A stretch of 64,000 nucleotides of DNA from CFX2 sp014338005 (GTDB lineage: Bacteria > Chloroflexota > Anaerolineae > Aggregatilineales > Phototrophicaceae). A program made the translations under genes and the position numbers. Location of the stretch: contig SZPE01000002.1 in assembly GCA_030263555.1 (NCBI GenBank), positions 62,001 to 126,000 on the forward strand, read 5' to 3'. Below the pieces are notes generated by a model, which had not been told where the DNA came from, did no database searches, and saw only the letters and a program-made list of their open reading frames with translations. How positions within the stretch are numbered: position 1 is the first letter of the stretch; each line of letters begins with the position of its first letter. This document shows, piece after piece, positions 24,863 to 33,858 of this stretch.

Positions 24863-26929
24863 ATGACTCAACTGCCGGTTATCGCGGCCCAACACCTGTG
24901 TATAGATTATAAGCTGGACAAACAGTGGATAAACGCCATCAACGGCGTGTCGCTTGCCATCAACCCGTTTGAAACGCACGGGTTGGTGGGCGAAAGCGGC
25001 AGCGGCAAATCCACGCTGGCGCTGGCGCTGATGCGTTATATGGCCGCTAACGCGCGGATTGAATCGGGCGAAGTGCTGTTCTACGGCGAAAATCTGCTGG
25101 TCAAAAGCGACGCCGAAATGCGGCGCATCTGGGGGCGGCAGATGAGCCTGGTGCCGCAGGACCCCCTGGCCGCGCTGAACCCCGCCTACCCTATCGGTGA
25201 GCAGATCGCGGAAATCACGCGGCTGCATGAAGGTTTAAGCCGGCCTGCGGCGCGGCAGCGGGCCTTTGAAGTGCTGGAACGGGTGCGAATCGCCGACCCG
25301 GAGGCCGTCGCCCGTAAATATCCGCACCAGTTAAGCGGCGGGATGCAGCAGCGGGTAAACATTGCGATGGCGCTCAGCACGCAGCCCAAACTGCTGGTGC
25401 TGGACGAGCCGACGACCGCGCTGGATGTCACCACCGAGGCGGTCATCCTCGATCTGTTCCGCAGTCTGATACAGGAAAATCGCGGCGCAGCCCTGTACGT
25501 CTCGCACAACCTGGGAGTGATCGCGCAAATGTGTGACCGGGTGACGGTTCTGTACGCTGGCGAGGTGATGGCCTGCGCGCCGGTTGATGAACTGTACGCC
25601 AACCCGCTCCACCCCTACACCATCAGCCTGCTCGCCAGCATCCCACGGCCGCTTTCCGGCCACGAAACGCGGCTGCCGACCATCCCCGGTGTCGCGCCTT
25701 CGCTGGCCGAACGCCCGCGCGGATGCGTGTTCGCGCCGCGCTGCCCGGTGGCCTTGCAGCAGTGTTTTGACGAAAAACCGCCCCTGGAAGAACCCGGCCC
25801 CGGTCGGCTGGTGAAGTGCCACCGCTGGCGCGAAATCACCGAAGGGATGCTGGCGGTCGAAACGCCGCACGAACCTATGGCGGACACCTCGCAGCACCCC
25901 GCGCCCACCGGCGAAGGGTACGTCCTGAATGTCGAAGGGTTAAGCAAACGCTACGGCAGCCATACGCTGTTCAGCCGCCTGAACGGTGACAAATCGCGCT
26001 TCGTGCAGGCGGTAGACGACGTGGCAATGCGGGTGCGGGCGCGTTCCACGCTGGGGCTGGTGGGCGAAAGCGGCAGCGGCAAAACGACTCTGGCGCGCTG
26101 CATTGTGGGACTGGAAACAGCGGACGATGGTCGCATTCTGCTGCTGGATGTCATTATCCCGAATGCGCTGCGCCGGCGTTCCCGCGCCTTTCTGCGCGAG
26201 CTTCAAATGGTCTTTCAAAACCCGAATGACACCCTCAATCCGTACCAGACGGTCGGGCAGGCTTTAGGGCGCACCATTCGCCGCCTGAAGACCGAGCCGC
26301 TGACGCCGGAACACATCCAGGCGCGCGTGATTGACCTGCTGGCTGCCGTCCGGCTGACGCCCGATTATGCCGGGCGCTACCCCGCCGAACTGAGCGGCGG
26401 AGAAAAACAGCGCGTTGCTATCGCCCGCGCCTTCGCCGCCAACCCCGCGCTGGTCGTGGCCGACGAGCCGACCTCGGCGCTGGATGTTTCGGTGCAGGCG
26501 GTCATTTTAAACCTGCTTAAAGACCTGCGCGCGCGCGAGGGCGCATCGTATCTGGTCATCTCGCACGATCTGGCGGCGATCGCCTATCTGGCCGACTGGA
26601 TCGCCGTGATGTATCTGGGGCAGATCGTCGAGGAAGGCAGCACCGAACAGGTGTATAACATCCCATCTCACCCCTACACCGAGGCGCTGCTGTCGGCCAT
26701 CCCCGCGCCCGACCCACGCATCAAACAGGGAAACGTCCGGCTGGAGGGTGAAGTGCCGAGCGCAGCCCATATCCCGCGCGGCTGCCGGTTTCACACCCGC
26801 TGCCCGCGCAAAATCGGGGCGATCTGCGAACAGGAAGAACCGCCCTGGCGCGAGGCCGGCAGCGGCCATCGCATTCGCTGTCACATTCCTATCGAAGACC
26901 TGATCGTTTTACAGAACAGCGCACCCTGA
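24863..26929 (+). CDS. Fused oligopeptide ABC transporter ATPases (DppD-DppF fusion)
   Basis: A protein of 688 residues with two complete ABC ATPase modules. The first has Walker A GESGSGKST (about residue 45), signature LSGGMQQRV and Walker B LLVLDEPTTALD; the second has Walker A GESGSGKTT (about 400), signature LSGGEKQRVAIARA and Walker B LVVADEPTSALD. Each ends with the oligopeptide-type C-terminal extension (RGCVFAPRCP and RGCRFHTRCP), confirming the OppDF family. OppD and OppF are usually separate genes; here both halves are one polypeptide, giving a built-in heterodimer. ATG 24863 is the most likely start; in-frame ATGs at 24803 and 24827 overlap the permease gene. Confidence 0.9.
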   Translation: MTQLPVIAAQHLCIDYKLDKQWINAINGVSLAINPFETHGLVGESGSGKSTLALALMRYMAANARIESGEVLFYGENLLVKSDAEMRRIWGRQMSLVPQDPLAALNPAYPIGEQIAEITRLHEGLSRPAARQRAFEVLERVRIADPEAVARKYPHQLSGGMQQRVNIAMALSTQPKLLVLDEPTTALDVTTEAVILDLFRSLIQENRGAALYVSHNLGVIAQMCDRVTVLYAGEVMACAPVDELYANPLHPYTISLLASIPRPLSGHETRLPTIPGVAPSLAERPRGCVFAPRCPVALQQCFDEKPPLEEPGPGRLVKCHRWREITEGMLAVETPHEPMADTSQHPAPTGEGYVLNVEGLSKRYGSHTLFSRLNGDKSRFVQAVDDVAMRVRARSTLGLVGESGSGKTTLARCIVGLETADDGRILLLDVIIPNALRRRSRAFLRELQMVFQNPNDTLNPYQTVGQALGRTIRRLKTEPLTPEHIQARVIDLLAAVRLTPDYAGRYPAELSGGEKQRVAIARAFAANPALVVADEPTSALDVSVQAVILNLLKDLRAREGASYLVISHDLAAIAYLADWIAVMYLGQIVEEGSTEQVYNIPSHPYTEALLSAIPAPDPRIKQGNVRLEGEVPSAAHIPRGCRFHTRCPRKIGAICEQEEPPWREAGSGHRIRCHIPIEDLIVLQNSAP

Positions 26930-26951
26930 CCCGCCTTATACAGAGGCATTT

Positions 26952-27902
26952 ATGCTCCGTTACATCATCCGCCGCATCCTGCTATTGATCGTGACCATGT
27001 TTATCACTTCGGCCATCATCTTCGCTTTAACACAGCTCGTGCCGGGCGATGTGGCGCGGCTCATCCTGGGGCGCGAGGCATCGCCGGAGGCGCTGGAACA
27101 GTTCCGCGCCGAATTTGGCCTCAACGACCCTGCGCCGGTGCAGTATGCCAACTGGCTGGTAAAATTTGTCACCGGCGATTGGGGGCGTTCGTTCACCGGC
27201 ACGCAGGGACCGGTGCGCCCTCTGGTCACAGACCGAATCGGCAATTCGCTGCGGCTGGCGCTGATGACGCTGGTCATCGCCATCCCGGCCTCGGTTTTGC
27301 TGGGCATCGCCGCCGCGCTGAGGGAAAATACCTGGGTGGACAGCGCCATCTCGCTGCTGTCGCTGTCGGTGGTCGGCCTGCCGGAATTTGTGACCGGCCT
27401 TGTTCTCATCAATGGTATCGCTTTGGGGGCGCGGGCGCTCGGCCTGCCGGCTACCTCCGCCGTCCCGGACAATACACTGGCGGATTGGATTCGCCAGCTT
27501 ATCCTGCCCGCCATCACCGCCGCGTTCGTCCTCATCGGTTATGTGTCCCGGCTGACGCGGGCCGGCGTGCTGGATGAACTTAAAAAACCCTATGTGCGGA
27601 CGGCCATTTTGAAGGGATTGCCCCGGCGGCAGGTCATCTTCAAACACGTGCTGCGAAACGCTTTACTGCCCACCATCACCGTGATCGCCATCAGCTTTGG
27701 CTGGTTGATCGGCGGGCTGGTGGTCATCGAAAACGTTTATAACTACCCCGGCCTGGGCGCGCTGATGGTAGAGGCCGTCAAACAGAAAAATCTGTTTGTG
27801 CTGCAAGCGGTGGTGATGGTGACAATTTTCTTTTTTGCGCTGGCGAACCTGACCGCCGATGTACTGTACGCGGTGTTGAATCCGCGCATCCGCTTGGAGT
27901 GA
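26952..27902 (+). CDS. ABC transporter permease (DppB/OppB-like)
   Basis: A 316-residue permease of the DppB type: RYIIRRILLLIVTMFITSAI at the N terminus, the family motif FIxxxxLVPGD as ALTQLVPGDVARLILG, GLNDPAPVQYANWL, and the EAA loop VRTAILKGLPRRQVIFKHVL. Six membrane helices. The gene order binding protein, DppC, DppDF fusion, DppB differs from the common B-C-D-F order but makes a complete importer. Confidence 0.9.
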   Translation: MLRYIIRRILLLIVTMFITSAIIFALTQLVPGDVARLILGREASPEALEQFRAEFGLNDPAPVQYANWLVKFVTGDWGRSFTGTQGPVRPLVTDRIGNSLRLALMTLVIAIPASVLLGIAAALRENTWVDSAISLLSLSVVGLPEFVTGLVLINGIALGARALGLPATSAVPDNTLADWIRQLILPAITAAFVLIGYVSRLTRAGVLDELKKPYVRTAILKGLPRRQVIFKHVLRNALLPTITVIAISFGWLIGGLVVIENVYNYPGLGALMVEAVKQKNLFVLQAVVMVTIFFFALANLTADVLYAVLNPRIRLE

Positions 27903-27913
27903 CCGCCGCGCCT

Positions 27914-29179
27914 TTAAGTTTCGACCGGGCTGGCGGCAGCTGCCGGCTCAGGCGCGGCGTGTTCCAGCCGGTGAACGATCAGCCACCACACGGCCAGCGG
28001 GATTATGGAAACTATCCCTGTACCGAGGGCGATTACCGGTGCGTTGTGGCCGCCGAGTGTATCGAGCAGCAGGCCGATTATCAGCGTGCTGATGGTCTGC
28101 GCCAGAGAAAAGCCCACCCAATCCAGCGAGAATACGCGCCCCAGAAAACGATCTGGCGTTCCCATCTGGATCATCGTGGAACTGTACGTCCAGTTGACCG
28201 AACCGCCCATCGAGCGAACGATCAGCGCCAGCGCGGCAACCCACAGACCCGCCGCGCTGCCCATCAGCAGCCATCCGATCACCACCAGCACAAAACCGAC
28301 GATCACCAGCCGCCGTAGGGTTCGCACCGAGCCATCGCTGAAGCGGTTCAGCAGCGCCGGCCCCAGCACCGCGCCGACGCCAAAGGCGCTGTAAAGCACG
28401 CCCAGCGATCCCGTGCCGCTTTCCCCCACCACAAATAAAATCGTCCCATAGGCGATGATGAGCGAATCCACATTGCCGATGCTCAGCCCCAGTTTGACGA
28501 ACAGCAGTGCCGCCGACGCCGGGTGCTGCGCCAGGTAGCGCAGGCCCTCCCGAAAACTGCCGCCGCGATGCGCGGCTGAAACCGCAGCCGCCGGTTCCGG
28601 GCGCGTTTTGATCTGGGTGATAAACCAGGCCGAGACGAGGAACGTCAGCGCATCAATAACCAGCGCCGCCGCCGTACCCAGTGCCGCCGTGACGGCCCCA
28701 CCGGCCATCGCGCCGAAGGCCAGCATCACCGACCAGGTAACGTTGCCCAGCGTATTGGCTTTAAGCAAATCATCCGGCTGCACCAGGCTGGGCATGATGG
28801 CCGAACGCCCCGGCTCGAACAGCGCCGACAGGCAGAACTGGATGACGGTGAGCAGATAGATCAGCCACAACATATCCGGGCCGGTGGCGAACAGCAGCAG
28901 CAGGATGATAATCGCCCGCAGCACATCGCTGAGGATGAGCAGCCGCTTGCGGTCGAAGCGATCAATCAGCACGCCTGCCAGCGGGCTGACGACCAGCGGC
29001 GGCAGAAACCGCGCGATCAGCAAACCGCTGATCGCCATACCGGAGCCGCCGCTGTATTCCGAAACCAGCGCCGAGAGGGCAATGACGTTAAACCAATCCC
29101 CCAGCAGGCTGATAACCTGGGCGATCCACAGGCGGGCGAAATCCGGGTTTCTTCGCAAAAGTTGAAAATAGGCGGTCAC
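27914..29179 (-). CDS. MFS transporter (MFS_3/EntS-like exporter)
   Basis: A 421-residue major-facilitator protein with about twelve helices. YFQLLRRNPDFARLWIAQVI SLLGDWFNVIALSAL at the N terminus, PLAGVLIDRFDRKRLLILSD as the loop 2-3 motif, and FEPGRSAIMPSLVQPDDLLKAN are typical of the MFS_3 subgroup (enterobactin or macrolide exporters). It converges with the peptide importer. A GTG start at 29179 is preferred because GAGGT lies about 6 nt upstream and the protein then begins VTAYFQLL; a longer frame from 29284 adds 35 non-conserved residues. Substrate unknown. Confidence 0.85.
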   Translation of the reverse strand: MTAYFQLLRRNPDFARLWIAQVISLLGDWFNVIALSALVSEYSGGSGMAISGLLIARFLPPLVVSPLAGVLIDRFDRKRLLILSDVLRAIIILLLLFATGPDMLWLIYLLTVIQFCLSALFEPGRSAIMPSLVQPDDLLKANTLGNVTWSVMLAFGAMAGGAVTAALGTAAALVIDALTFLVSAWFITQIKTRPEPAAAVSAAHRGGSFREGLRYLAQHPASAALLFVKLGLSIGNVDSLIIAYGTILFVVGESGTGSLGVLYSAFGVGAVLGPALLNRFSDGSVRTLRRLVIVGFVLVVIGWLLMGSAAGLWVAALALIVRSMGGSVNWTYSSTMIQMGTPDRFLGRVFSLDWVGFSLAQTISTLIIGLLLDTLGGHNAPVIALGTGIVSIIPLAVWWLIVHRLEHAAPEPAAAASPVET

Positions 29180-29299
29180 GCAAATACCTCGCTTCGACAC
29201 GCAAACAAAGATACAACCGGGGTGGGGAACGTCCCCCCGCACACCGATGATACCATAAGGCGAGCGGGGCGGCGGCCTGTACAATCGTACAACCGGCGG

Positions 29300-29329
29300 T
29301 TGACAGTGCCGTTAACAGAGGGCTATGAT
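29300..29329 (+). promoter_or_regulatory. Sigma70-type promoter for uppP
   Basis: TTGACA at 29300-29305 and TATGAT at 29324-29329 are separated by 18 bp. Transcription would start near 29337 and give a leader of about 110 nt before uppP at 29446. No riboswitch was recognised in the leader. Confidence 0.6.
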
Positions 29330-29445
29330 AACCCGCCGCCGGACTGCCGGAGAAACAGCGAGTTTCAACCCATCGAATGCGGGCTAAAACCACCTGTTTA
29401 CCGGGCGATTTCTTTTTTCCGCTAATCCATTAAGGAAAACACAGC

Positions 29446-30255
29446 ATGCTAGAATGGTTGAAAGTGATTATCCTGGGTATCGTGCAGGGCGTCACAGAAT
29501 ACCTGCCGATTTCGTCCACCGGCCATTTAATCGTCGCCGCCGCGCTGCTGGACTTTGGCCGGCAGATGGAAGGCACATTTGAAATTTTCATCCAGGTCGG
29601 TTCGGTCGTCGCGGTGCTGGTTTTCTACCGCGCCGAACTGCTTCATCAAATCCGTAGCGTCCCCCACGACGCCGGCGTTCGGCGCTTCTGGCTGGGTATC
29701 CTCGTCGCCGTCATCCCGGCGGGGGTGATTGGCTTTTTGTTCAAAGACTGGATTAAAACAGTGCTGTACACGCCGGCGGTGGTGGCCGTTTCGCTGATCG
29801 TCGGCGGTATTATCTTCCTGATCGTCGAACGCCGCCCTATCCCTGTTCGCACGACCGAAGTCACCGCCGTCAACCTGCGCCAGGCGGTGATCGTCGGAGC
29901 AGCGCAGATGGTCGCGCTGATTCCAGGCGTGTCGCGCTCCGGCGCTTCAATCATCGGCGGGCGGGTGGCCGGCCTCGACCGCCGCACTGCCACCCAGTTT
30001 TCCTTTTATCTCACCATTCCCATCCTCGGCGCAGCCACCATCTTCGACCTGCTAACCAGCCTGGATAAGCTCTCGCCGGATGACATGGGCTATTTGCTGG
30101 TTGGGGCGGTAGTTTCGGCGGTGGTTTCCTGGGCGGCGATGGGTTGGCTGCTGCGTTACGTCTCTCGCAACAACTTTAATCTGTTCGGGGTTTACCGCAT
30201 CCTGGCCGGCATCCTCATCCTCGCGCTGATGGCGGCAGGGCTGCCGCTGAACTGA
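29446..30255 (+). CDS. uppP: Undecaprenyl-diphosphatase UppP (BacA)
   Basis: A 269-residue membrane enzyme with the BacA/UppP signatures: GIVQGVTEYLPISSTGHLIV (residues 11-30, containing the catalytic glutamate) and MVALIPGVSRSGASIIGGR (about 155-173, with the active-site Ser-Arg). It removes a phosphate from undecaprenyl diphosphate, recycling the lipid carrier of peptidoglycan and other envelope glycans, in line with murI in this window and the glycosyltransferases at its left end. It has eight or so helices and the usual length of the family. Confidence 0.95.
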   Translation: MLEWLKVIILGIVQGVTEYLPISSTGHLIVAAALLDFGRQMEGTFEIFIQVGSVVAVLVFYRAELLHQIRSVPHDAGVRRFWLGILVAVIPAGVIGFLFKDWIKTVLYTPAVVAVSLIVGGIIFLIVERRPIPVRTTEVTAVNLRQAVIVGAAQMVALIPGVSRSGASIIGGRVAGLDRRTATQFSFYLTIPILGAATIFDLLTSLDKLSPDDMGYLLVGAVVSAVVSWAAMGWLLRYVSRNNFNLFGVYRILAGILILALMAAGLPLN

Positions 30256-30441
30256 CCCTGACCGCCGGTTCTGGCCTGAAACATCCCCCCTCTGGTTGTG
30301 GTGATTGGCGCTGTTGTAAGAATCAATGTTAGAATACCTGAGAGCGGTTTTGTATCCTGCTTTCGCGGCCAATACCATCACCGTCGAGTCAAGATGAATC
30401 GTATCTGTTGGGATGAGGAATACTAGTGAGGTGGGTGGACG

Positions 30442-30798
30442 ATGAACTGGCGAGCGATCATTATAAGCACCCTGCTGGCGGCGTTTATCGGCGTGGCACT
30501 GCTGGTGCTTCTGCCCTACGATGTCCTGGACAGCATCCTGACGGCGGTAGGGTTTAGCTGCCCGCCGCCCGCCCCCGGCAGCGGAATTGGAGGGGCCATC
30601 GGCGCGGGGCTTGCCTGCGGCATCGGCGCGGCCTTCACGCTGATTTTCCTGTATTTTATCTTTGCGCTAATCGTTTCGGTAATCCTAGTCTGGATTCAGG
30701 TGCCGCAGCGGCGGCTGATCCATACGGTTGTCACGGTTGTGCTGTCGCTGCCGGTAGCCCTGATCGTACTGGTGATAATCAGCCAGCTTTCAAGCTGA
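30442..30798 (+). CDS. Small membrane protein of unknown function
   Basis: A 118-residue protein with three hydrophobic segments: about residues 5-25 (AIIISTLLAAFIGVALLVLL), 48-80 (Gly/Ala-rich, then FTLIFLYFIFALIVSVILV) and 92-115. A Pro-Pro-Ala-Pro-Gly loop links the first two. No family recognised. An extended -10 like sequence (TGTTAGAAT, 30327-30335) lies about 105 nt upstream. It stands alone between uppP and the response-regulator gene. Confidence 0.6.
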   Translation: MNWRAIIISTLLAAFIGVALLVLLPYDVLDSILTAVGFSCPPPAPGSGIGGAIGAGLACGIGAAFTLIFLYFIFALIVSVILVWIQVPQRRLIHTVVTVVLSLPVALIVLVIISQLSS

Positions 30799-30972
30799 CC
30801 GCGCCGTTTCGTTCAGCGGTTCCAAAACTGGCCGCCGATTCCGCAAACGGCGTCGGTGTTATAAGATAGCTGTGGTCGTCGCGCACCGGCGGAAGGTACG
30901 CGACGACCGACTGCCGCGCCTTTTGATCGTCCTGACCCACGTTAATGCAAGAATTGTTCACAAAACTTTTTG

Positions 30973-31000
30973 TTAACTTTTGTCTCTCCGGTAGTACAAT
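30973..31000 (+). promoter_or_regulatory. Possible sigma70 promoter for the response-regulator/kinase
   Basis: TTAACT (4/6 of the -35 consensus) and TACAAT (5/6 of -10) are 16 bp apart, 40 nt before the start codon at 31041, in an AT-rich stretch. Confidence 0.4.
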
Positions 31001-31040
31001 AAAATTGTTCCGCCACACACGCTTTGGAAGGTAAACGGTT

Positions 31041-31859
31041 ATGTCAAAAATCCTGGTCATTGAAGATACCCTGTCGCTGCGAAAAGATATTATCGAGATG
31101 CTCAGTTACGAGGGTTTTAACGTGCGCGGCGCGGAAGATGGCCTTAAAGGTGTAGAAAGCGCCCGCGAATTCGTACCCGACCTCATCATTTGCGATATTC
31201 TCATGCCCGGATTGGACGGCTACGGGGTGCTGGCGGAACTCAAAAAAGACCCCGGCATCACAACCACGCCGTTCATCTTTTTGACGGCCAAAGCCGATAA
31301 AAGCGACATGCGTAAAGGCATGGAAATGGGGGCTTACGACTACCTCACCAAACCCTTCTCCGCTTCGGAATTGATTGCGGCGGTTCGCACCCAGCTTCAA
31401 AAACGCGATGCGCTGAAAAACCTGTCGGATAAACGCCTGGAAGACCTGCGCGAGAACATCATCCTGGCGCTGCCGCACGAAATCCGCACACCGCTTACCA
31501 GCATCCTGGGTTTTTCCGACATCATCGCCAGCGACTGCGATACCCGTGAGGCCGAACAGATCGCCGAAATGGCACAGTATATCAGCGCCGCCGGGTCGCG
31601 CCTGTACCGGCTGACCGAAAACTACCTGGCTTATGCCCAACTGGAAGCCATGACCACCAACCCCGAATGGAAAGAAATCCTCCACACCTATACAACCAGC
31701 GACCCCGGCCTGATCGTGCAGGATACCGCGCTGCAAAAAGCCCAGGATTTCCACCGCGAAGATGACCTGTCGTTGAAAATCGAAGCCGATGTTACGCTTC
31801 CTGTCCTGCCGGATCATTTGAAAAAAAATCGTCGAGGAACTGGTAGACAATGCGTTTAA
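31041..31859 (+). CDS. Response regulator with C-terminal histidine-kinase part, interrupted by a frameshift
   Basis: Residues 1-120 form a receiver domain: D52 is the phosphoacceptor in LIICDILMPG, with T82 and K104 (LTKPFS) as the other conserved residues. A coiled linker leads to a HisKA domain with H146 in LPHEIRTPLTSILGF. In this frame the protein ends soon after a run of eight A at 31821-31828 (…HLKKNRRGTGRQCV). With seven A the frame would continue into IVEELVDNAFKFS and a full HATPase domain (next entry). So the intact protein would be a REC-HisKA-HATPase hybrid of about 365 residues. The shift may be a true mutation, phase variation or a sequencing error. Confidence 0.8.
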   Translation: MSKILVIEDTLSLRKDIIEMLSYEGFNVRGAEDGLKGVESAREFVPDLIICDILMPGLDGYGVLAELKKDPGITTTPFIFLTAKADKSDMRKGMEMGAYDYLTKPFSASELIAAVRTQLQKRDALKNLSDKRLEDLRENIILALPHEIRTPLTSILGFSDIIASDCDTREAEQIAEMAQYISAAGSRLYRLTENYLAYAQLEAMTTNPEWKEILHTYTTSDPGLIVQDTALQKAQDFHREDDLSLKIEADVTLPVLPDHLKKNRRGTGRQCV

Positions 31860-32139
31860 GTTCTCCCGCTGGGGGACATCGGTGCTGGTGTCCACCGAGT
31901 TAAATAGTCACAACCAGTACTGCATCCAGGTCCTCGATCATGGCCGAGGCATGACCCCCAAGCAGATCAGCGCCATCGGCGCTTATATGCAGTTTGAGCG
32001 TAAGTGGTTTGAACAGCAGGGGCTGGGACTGGGGTTGATTATCACGCGCCGGCTGTCCGAGTTATACGGCGGCGAAACCAGCATCGAAAGCGTCCCCGAC
32101 CAGTACACAAAGGTCACAGTTATGCTGCCGGTTCTGTAA
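31828..32139 (+). pseudogene. HATPase_c half of the frameshifted response-regulator kinase
   Basis: Reading from the last A of the A8 tract gives IVEELVDNAFKFS (N box), LDHGRGMTPKQISAIG (G1), QGLGLGLIITRRLSELYGG (G2), ending VTVMLPVL. It is the direct continuation of the kinase that starts at 31041 but lies one base out of frame. An internal ATG-like or CTG start around 31882 would not give a useful protein by itself. Confidence 0.75.
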
Positions 32140-32219
32140 CGATTCCGCTTGTGAAGAATGAGCGCAAATGGTAGACTGACAGAAACGCTCATTTTATGCT
32201 GGCGGGGAGGCCGGGGAAC

Positions 32220-33143
32220 ATGCTGAAATCACAACACCGTTGGCACTGGCTGATCGGTTCTTTCTTGGTGGTGCTTGCGGCTGCCGGATGTTACCAGCAG
32301 AGCGGCGTCGAGCCTCAACCACTGTCCCCAATTGAAATGGGTGAGTTCATCCCGCCGACCAATACCCTGCCGCCAACATCCGAACCAATCCTTCCGACCG
32401 AAACGCCGGTTGAAGTGTTCCCGACCGAATCCCCCCTTGACCTCGCCACGCCGGAACCGTTTTTCCCGACCCAGGACACCTTCGCGGCGGTTCCCACCAC
32501 CGACCTGCTGTTCCCACCCCTGCCCACCGACGATATTTTGGGGCAGGGCGGCCTGGATATAGCCCAACTGCCGACTATTGACCCGGCGGAGAGTCTGTTC
32601 CAAGAGCAGCAGCCGCTGGAAGAAGAAATTGACCCGGTATTCCTGACGGCCACCGCCATCATCGCTAATGCGACCGCAACCGAGGCATTTAACCTGACCG
32701 CAACCGCTATCGGCTCCGGCTTTGGCTTCCCGACCGAAACACCCACCCCCACGCCAACACCCTTCACCGACCAGCCGGTTGTGGGTACGGACTGCATGCA
32801 TACGGTACAGGCCGGGGAAAACCTGTTCCGCATCTCCCTGCGTTATGGCGTGGATGTGTACGAACTCGCTCGCTATAACCAGCTTCCCAATATGAATCTG
32901 ATCGTCGTCGGCCAGCAGATTACCATCCCCGGCTGCGGAACGGGCGGCACGATACCGCCGACGGATGGCGGAACGCCCGGCACCGGTCTGTGCAGTTCCC
33001 CATACACCGTCCAGCAGGGCGACACGCTGTTTAAAATTTCGCTGCGCTGCGGCGTCCCGGTGATGTCCATCGCGGCAGCTAACGGCATCTCAAATATCAA
33101 CCTGATTCTGATTAACCAGCAGTTGGTGATTCCACCGGGTTAA
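32220..33143 (+). CDS. Lipoprotein with PT-rich linker and two LysM domains
   Basis: A 307-residue surface protein. The N terminus WHWLIGSFLVVLAAAGCYQQ is a lipoprotein signal peptide with a lipobox-like AAGC, so the mature protein would be lipid-anchored. A long Pro/Thr/Glu-rich linker (residues about 30-195) is followed by two LysM peptidoglycan-binding domains (HTVQAGENLFRISLRYGVDV and YTVQQGDTLFKISLRCGVPV, each about 45 residues) starting with a Cys. The layout suggests a wall-spanning anchor. GGGAGG lies upstream of ATG 32220; a frame from 32196 is less likely. Confidence 0.85.
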   Translation: MLKSQHRWHWLIGSFLVVLAAAGCYQQSGVEPQPLSPIEMGEFIPPTNTLPPTSEPILPTETPVEVFPTESPLDLATPEPFFPTQDTFAAVPTTDLLFPPLPTDDILGQGGLDIAQLPTIDPAESLFQEQQPLEEEIDPVFLTATAIIANATATEAFNLTATAIGSGFGFPTETPTPTPTPFTDQPVVGTDCMHTVQAGENLFRISLRYGVDVYELARYNQLPNMNLIVVGQQITIPGCGTGGTIPPTDGGTPGTGLCSSPYTVQQGDTLFKISLRCGVPVMSIAAANGISNINLILINQQLVIPPG

Positions 33144-33171
33144 GCCAGGCTGTGAACCTGGTGCCTGATGG

Positions 33172-33202
33172 GGCGGGTTGTGATGACCCGCCTCTGCTTT
33201 TT
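33172..33202 (+). terminator. Rho-independent-like terminator after the LysM gene
   Basis: GGCGGGT and ACCCGCC pair with a 7-nt loop and are followed by TCTGCTTTTT. It lies 28 nt after the LysM stop codon and ends just before the NUDIX gene. Confidence 0.6.
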
Positions 33203-33218
33203 AACAGGGAGCCGCGTT

Positions 33219-33749
33219 ATGCAGGAAACCATTCTCGATACCGAGCATATTTATGAGGGGCGCGTCGTTAAGCTGGACGTTCACCGCGTTCGCACCCCCG
33301 GCGGTCAGATTATGCAGCGCGAGGTCATCCAGCATCAGGGCGCGGTGGCGCTGGTGGCGCTGGATGATCGCCAGAACGTGCTGCTGGTGCGGCAGTACCG
33401 CATCGGCGCGAACCAGGCCATGCTGGAAATCCCCGCCGGGCTTTTGGAGCCGGACGAAACGCCGGAAACCTGCGCCGAGCGTGAACTCCGGGAGGAAACG
33501 GGCTACCGCCCCGCCCACCTGGAGCGGCTGGGTGGTTTTTATCCCACCCCCGGTTACACCACCGAATACATTCACCTGTACCTGGCGACCGGCCTGAGCG
33601 AAGCGCGGCTGGATGGCGATGAGGATGAGTTCATCGAGCTAGAGCGCATCCCGCTGGCCGAGGCGCTGGCGCTGATCGAACGCGGCAGCATCAGCGATGG
33701 CAAAAGCCTGATCGCGCTGCTGTGGGTGGCGCGGCGGCTGGGGCTTTAG
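33219..33749 (+). CDS. NUDIX hydrolase, ADP-ribose pyrophosphatase-like
   Basis: A 176-residue enzyme. The Nudix box spans about residues 80-102: G-x5-E-x7-REL-x-EE-x-G, seen as GLLEPDETPETCAERELREE followed by TGY. The upstream VRQYRIGANQAMLEIPAG and downstream GGFYPTPGYTTEYIHLYLA are characteristic of NudF-type ADP-ribose pyrophosphatases, which split ADP-ribose to AMP and ribose 5-phosphate. AGGGAG lies about 8 nt upstream of the ATG at 33219; a frame from 33168 overlaps the terminator and is rejected. Confidence 0.9.
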   Translation: MQETILDTEHIYEGRVVKLDVHRVRTPGGQIMQREVIQHQGAVALVALDDRQNVLLVRQYRIGANQAMLEIPAGLLEPDETPETCAERELREETGYRPAHLERLGGFYPTPGYTTEYIHLYLATGLSEARLDGDEDEFIELERIPLAEALALIERGSISDGKSLIALLWVARRLGL

Positions 33750-33784
33750 CGGCAAACTACGGCCTTTTTTCGCGCCCTGTAGGA

Positions 33785-33793
33785 TGTTATAAT
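33785..33793 (+). promoter_or_regulatory. Extended -10 promoter for rplS
   Basis: TGTTATAAT is a perfect extended -10 (TGnTATAAT) 66 nt before the L19 start. The -35 region is only a T run, as is common for extended -10 promoters. Confidence 0.55.
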
Positions 33794-33817
33794 TCCGGTT
33801 TATGGACGAATAAGCGG

Positions 33818-33838
33818 ATACGCCTGCGGGCGTATTTT
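33818..33838 (+). promoter_or_regulatory. Leader hairpin of rplS mRNA, possible attenuator
   Basis: ATACGCC and GGCGTAT form a 7-bp stem with a TGCG loop followed by TTT, inside the short leader between the promoter and rplS. This could be a weak terminator or an L19-binding leader of the type known for rplS in other phyla; no match to a known leader family was established. Confidence 0.45.
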
Positions 33839-33858
33839 GTTCGGAAGGGCAGACTATC

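Noticed and set aside
31041..32139. Programmed -1 ribosomal frameshift at the A8 tract
   Set aside because: The downstream HATPase frame is +1 (or -2) relative to the upstream frame, so a -1 slip would not reach it.
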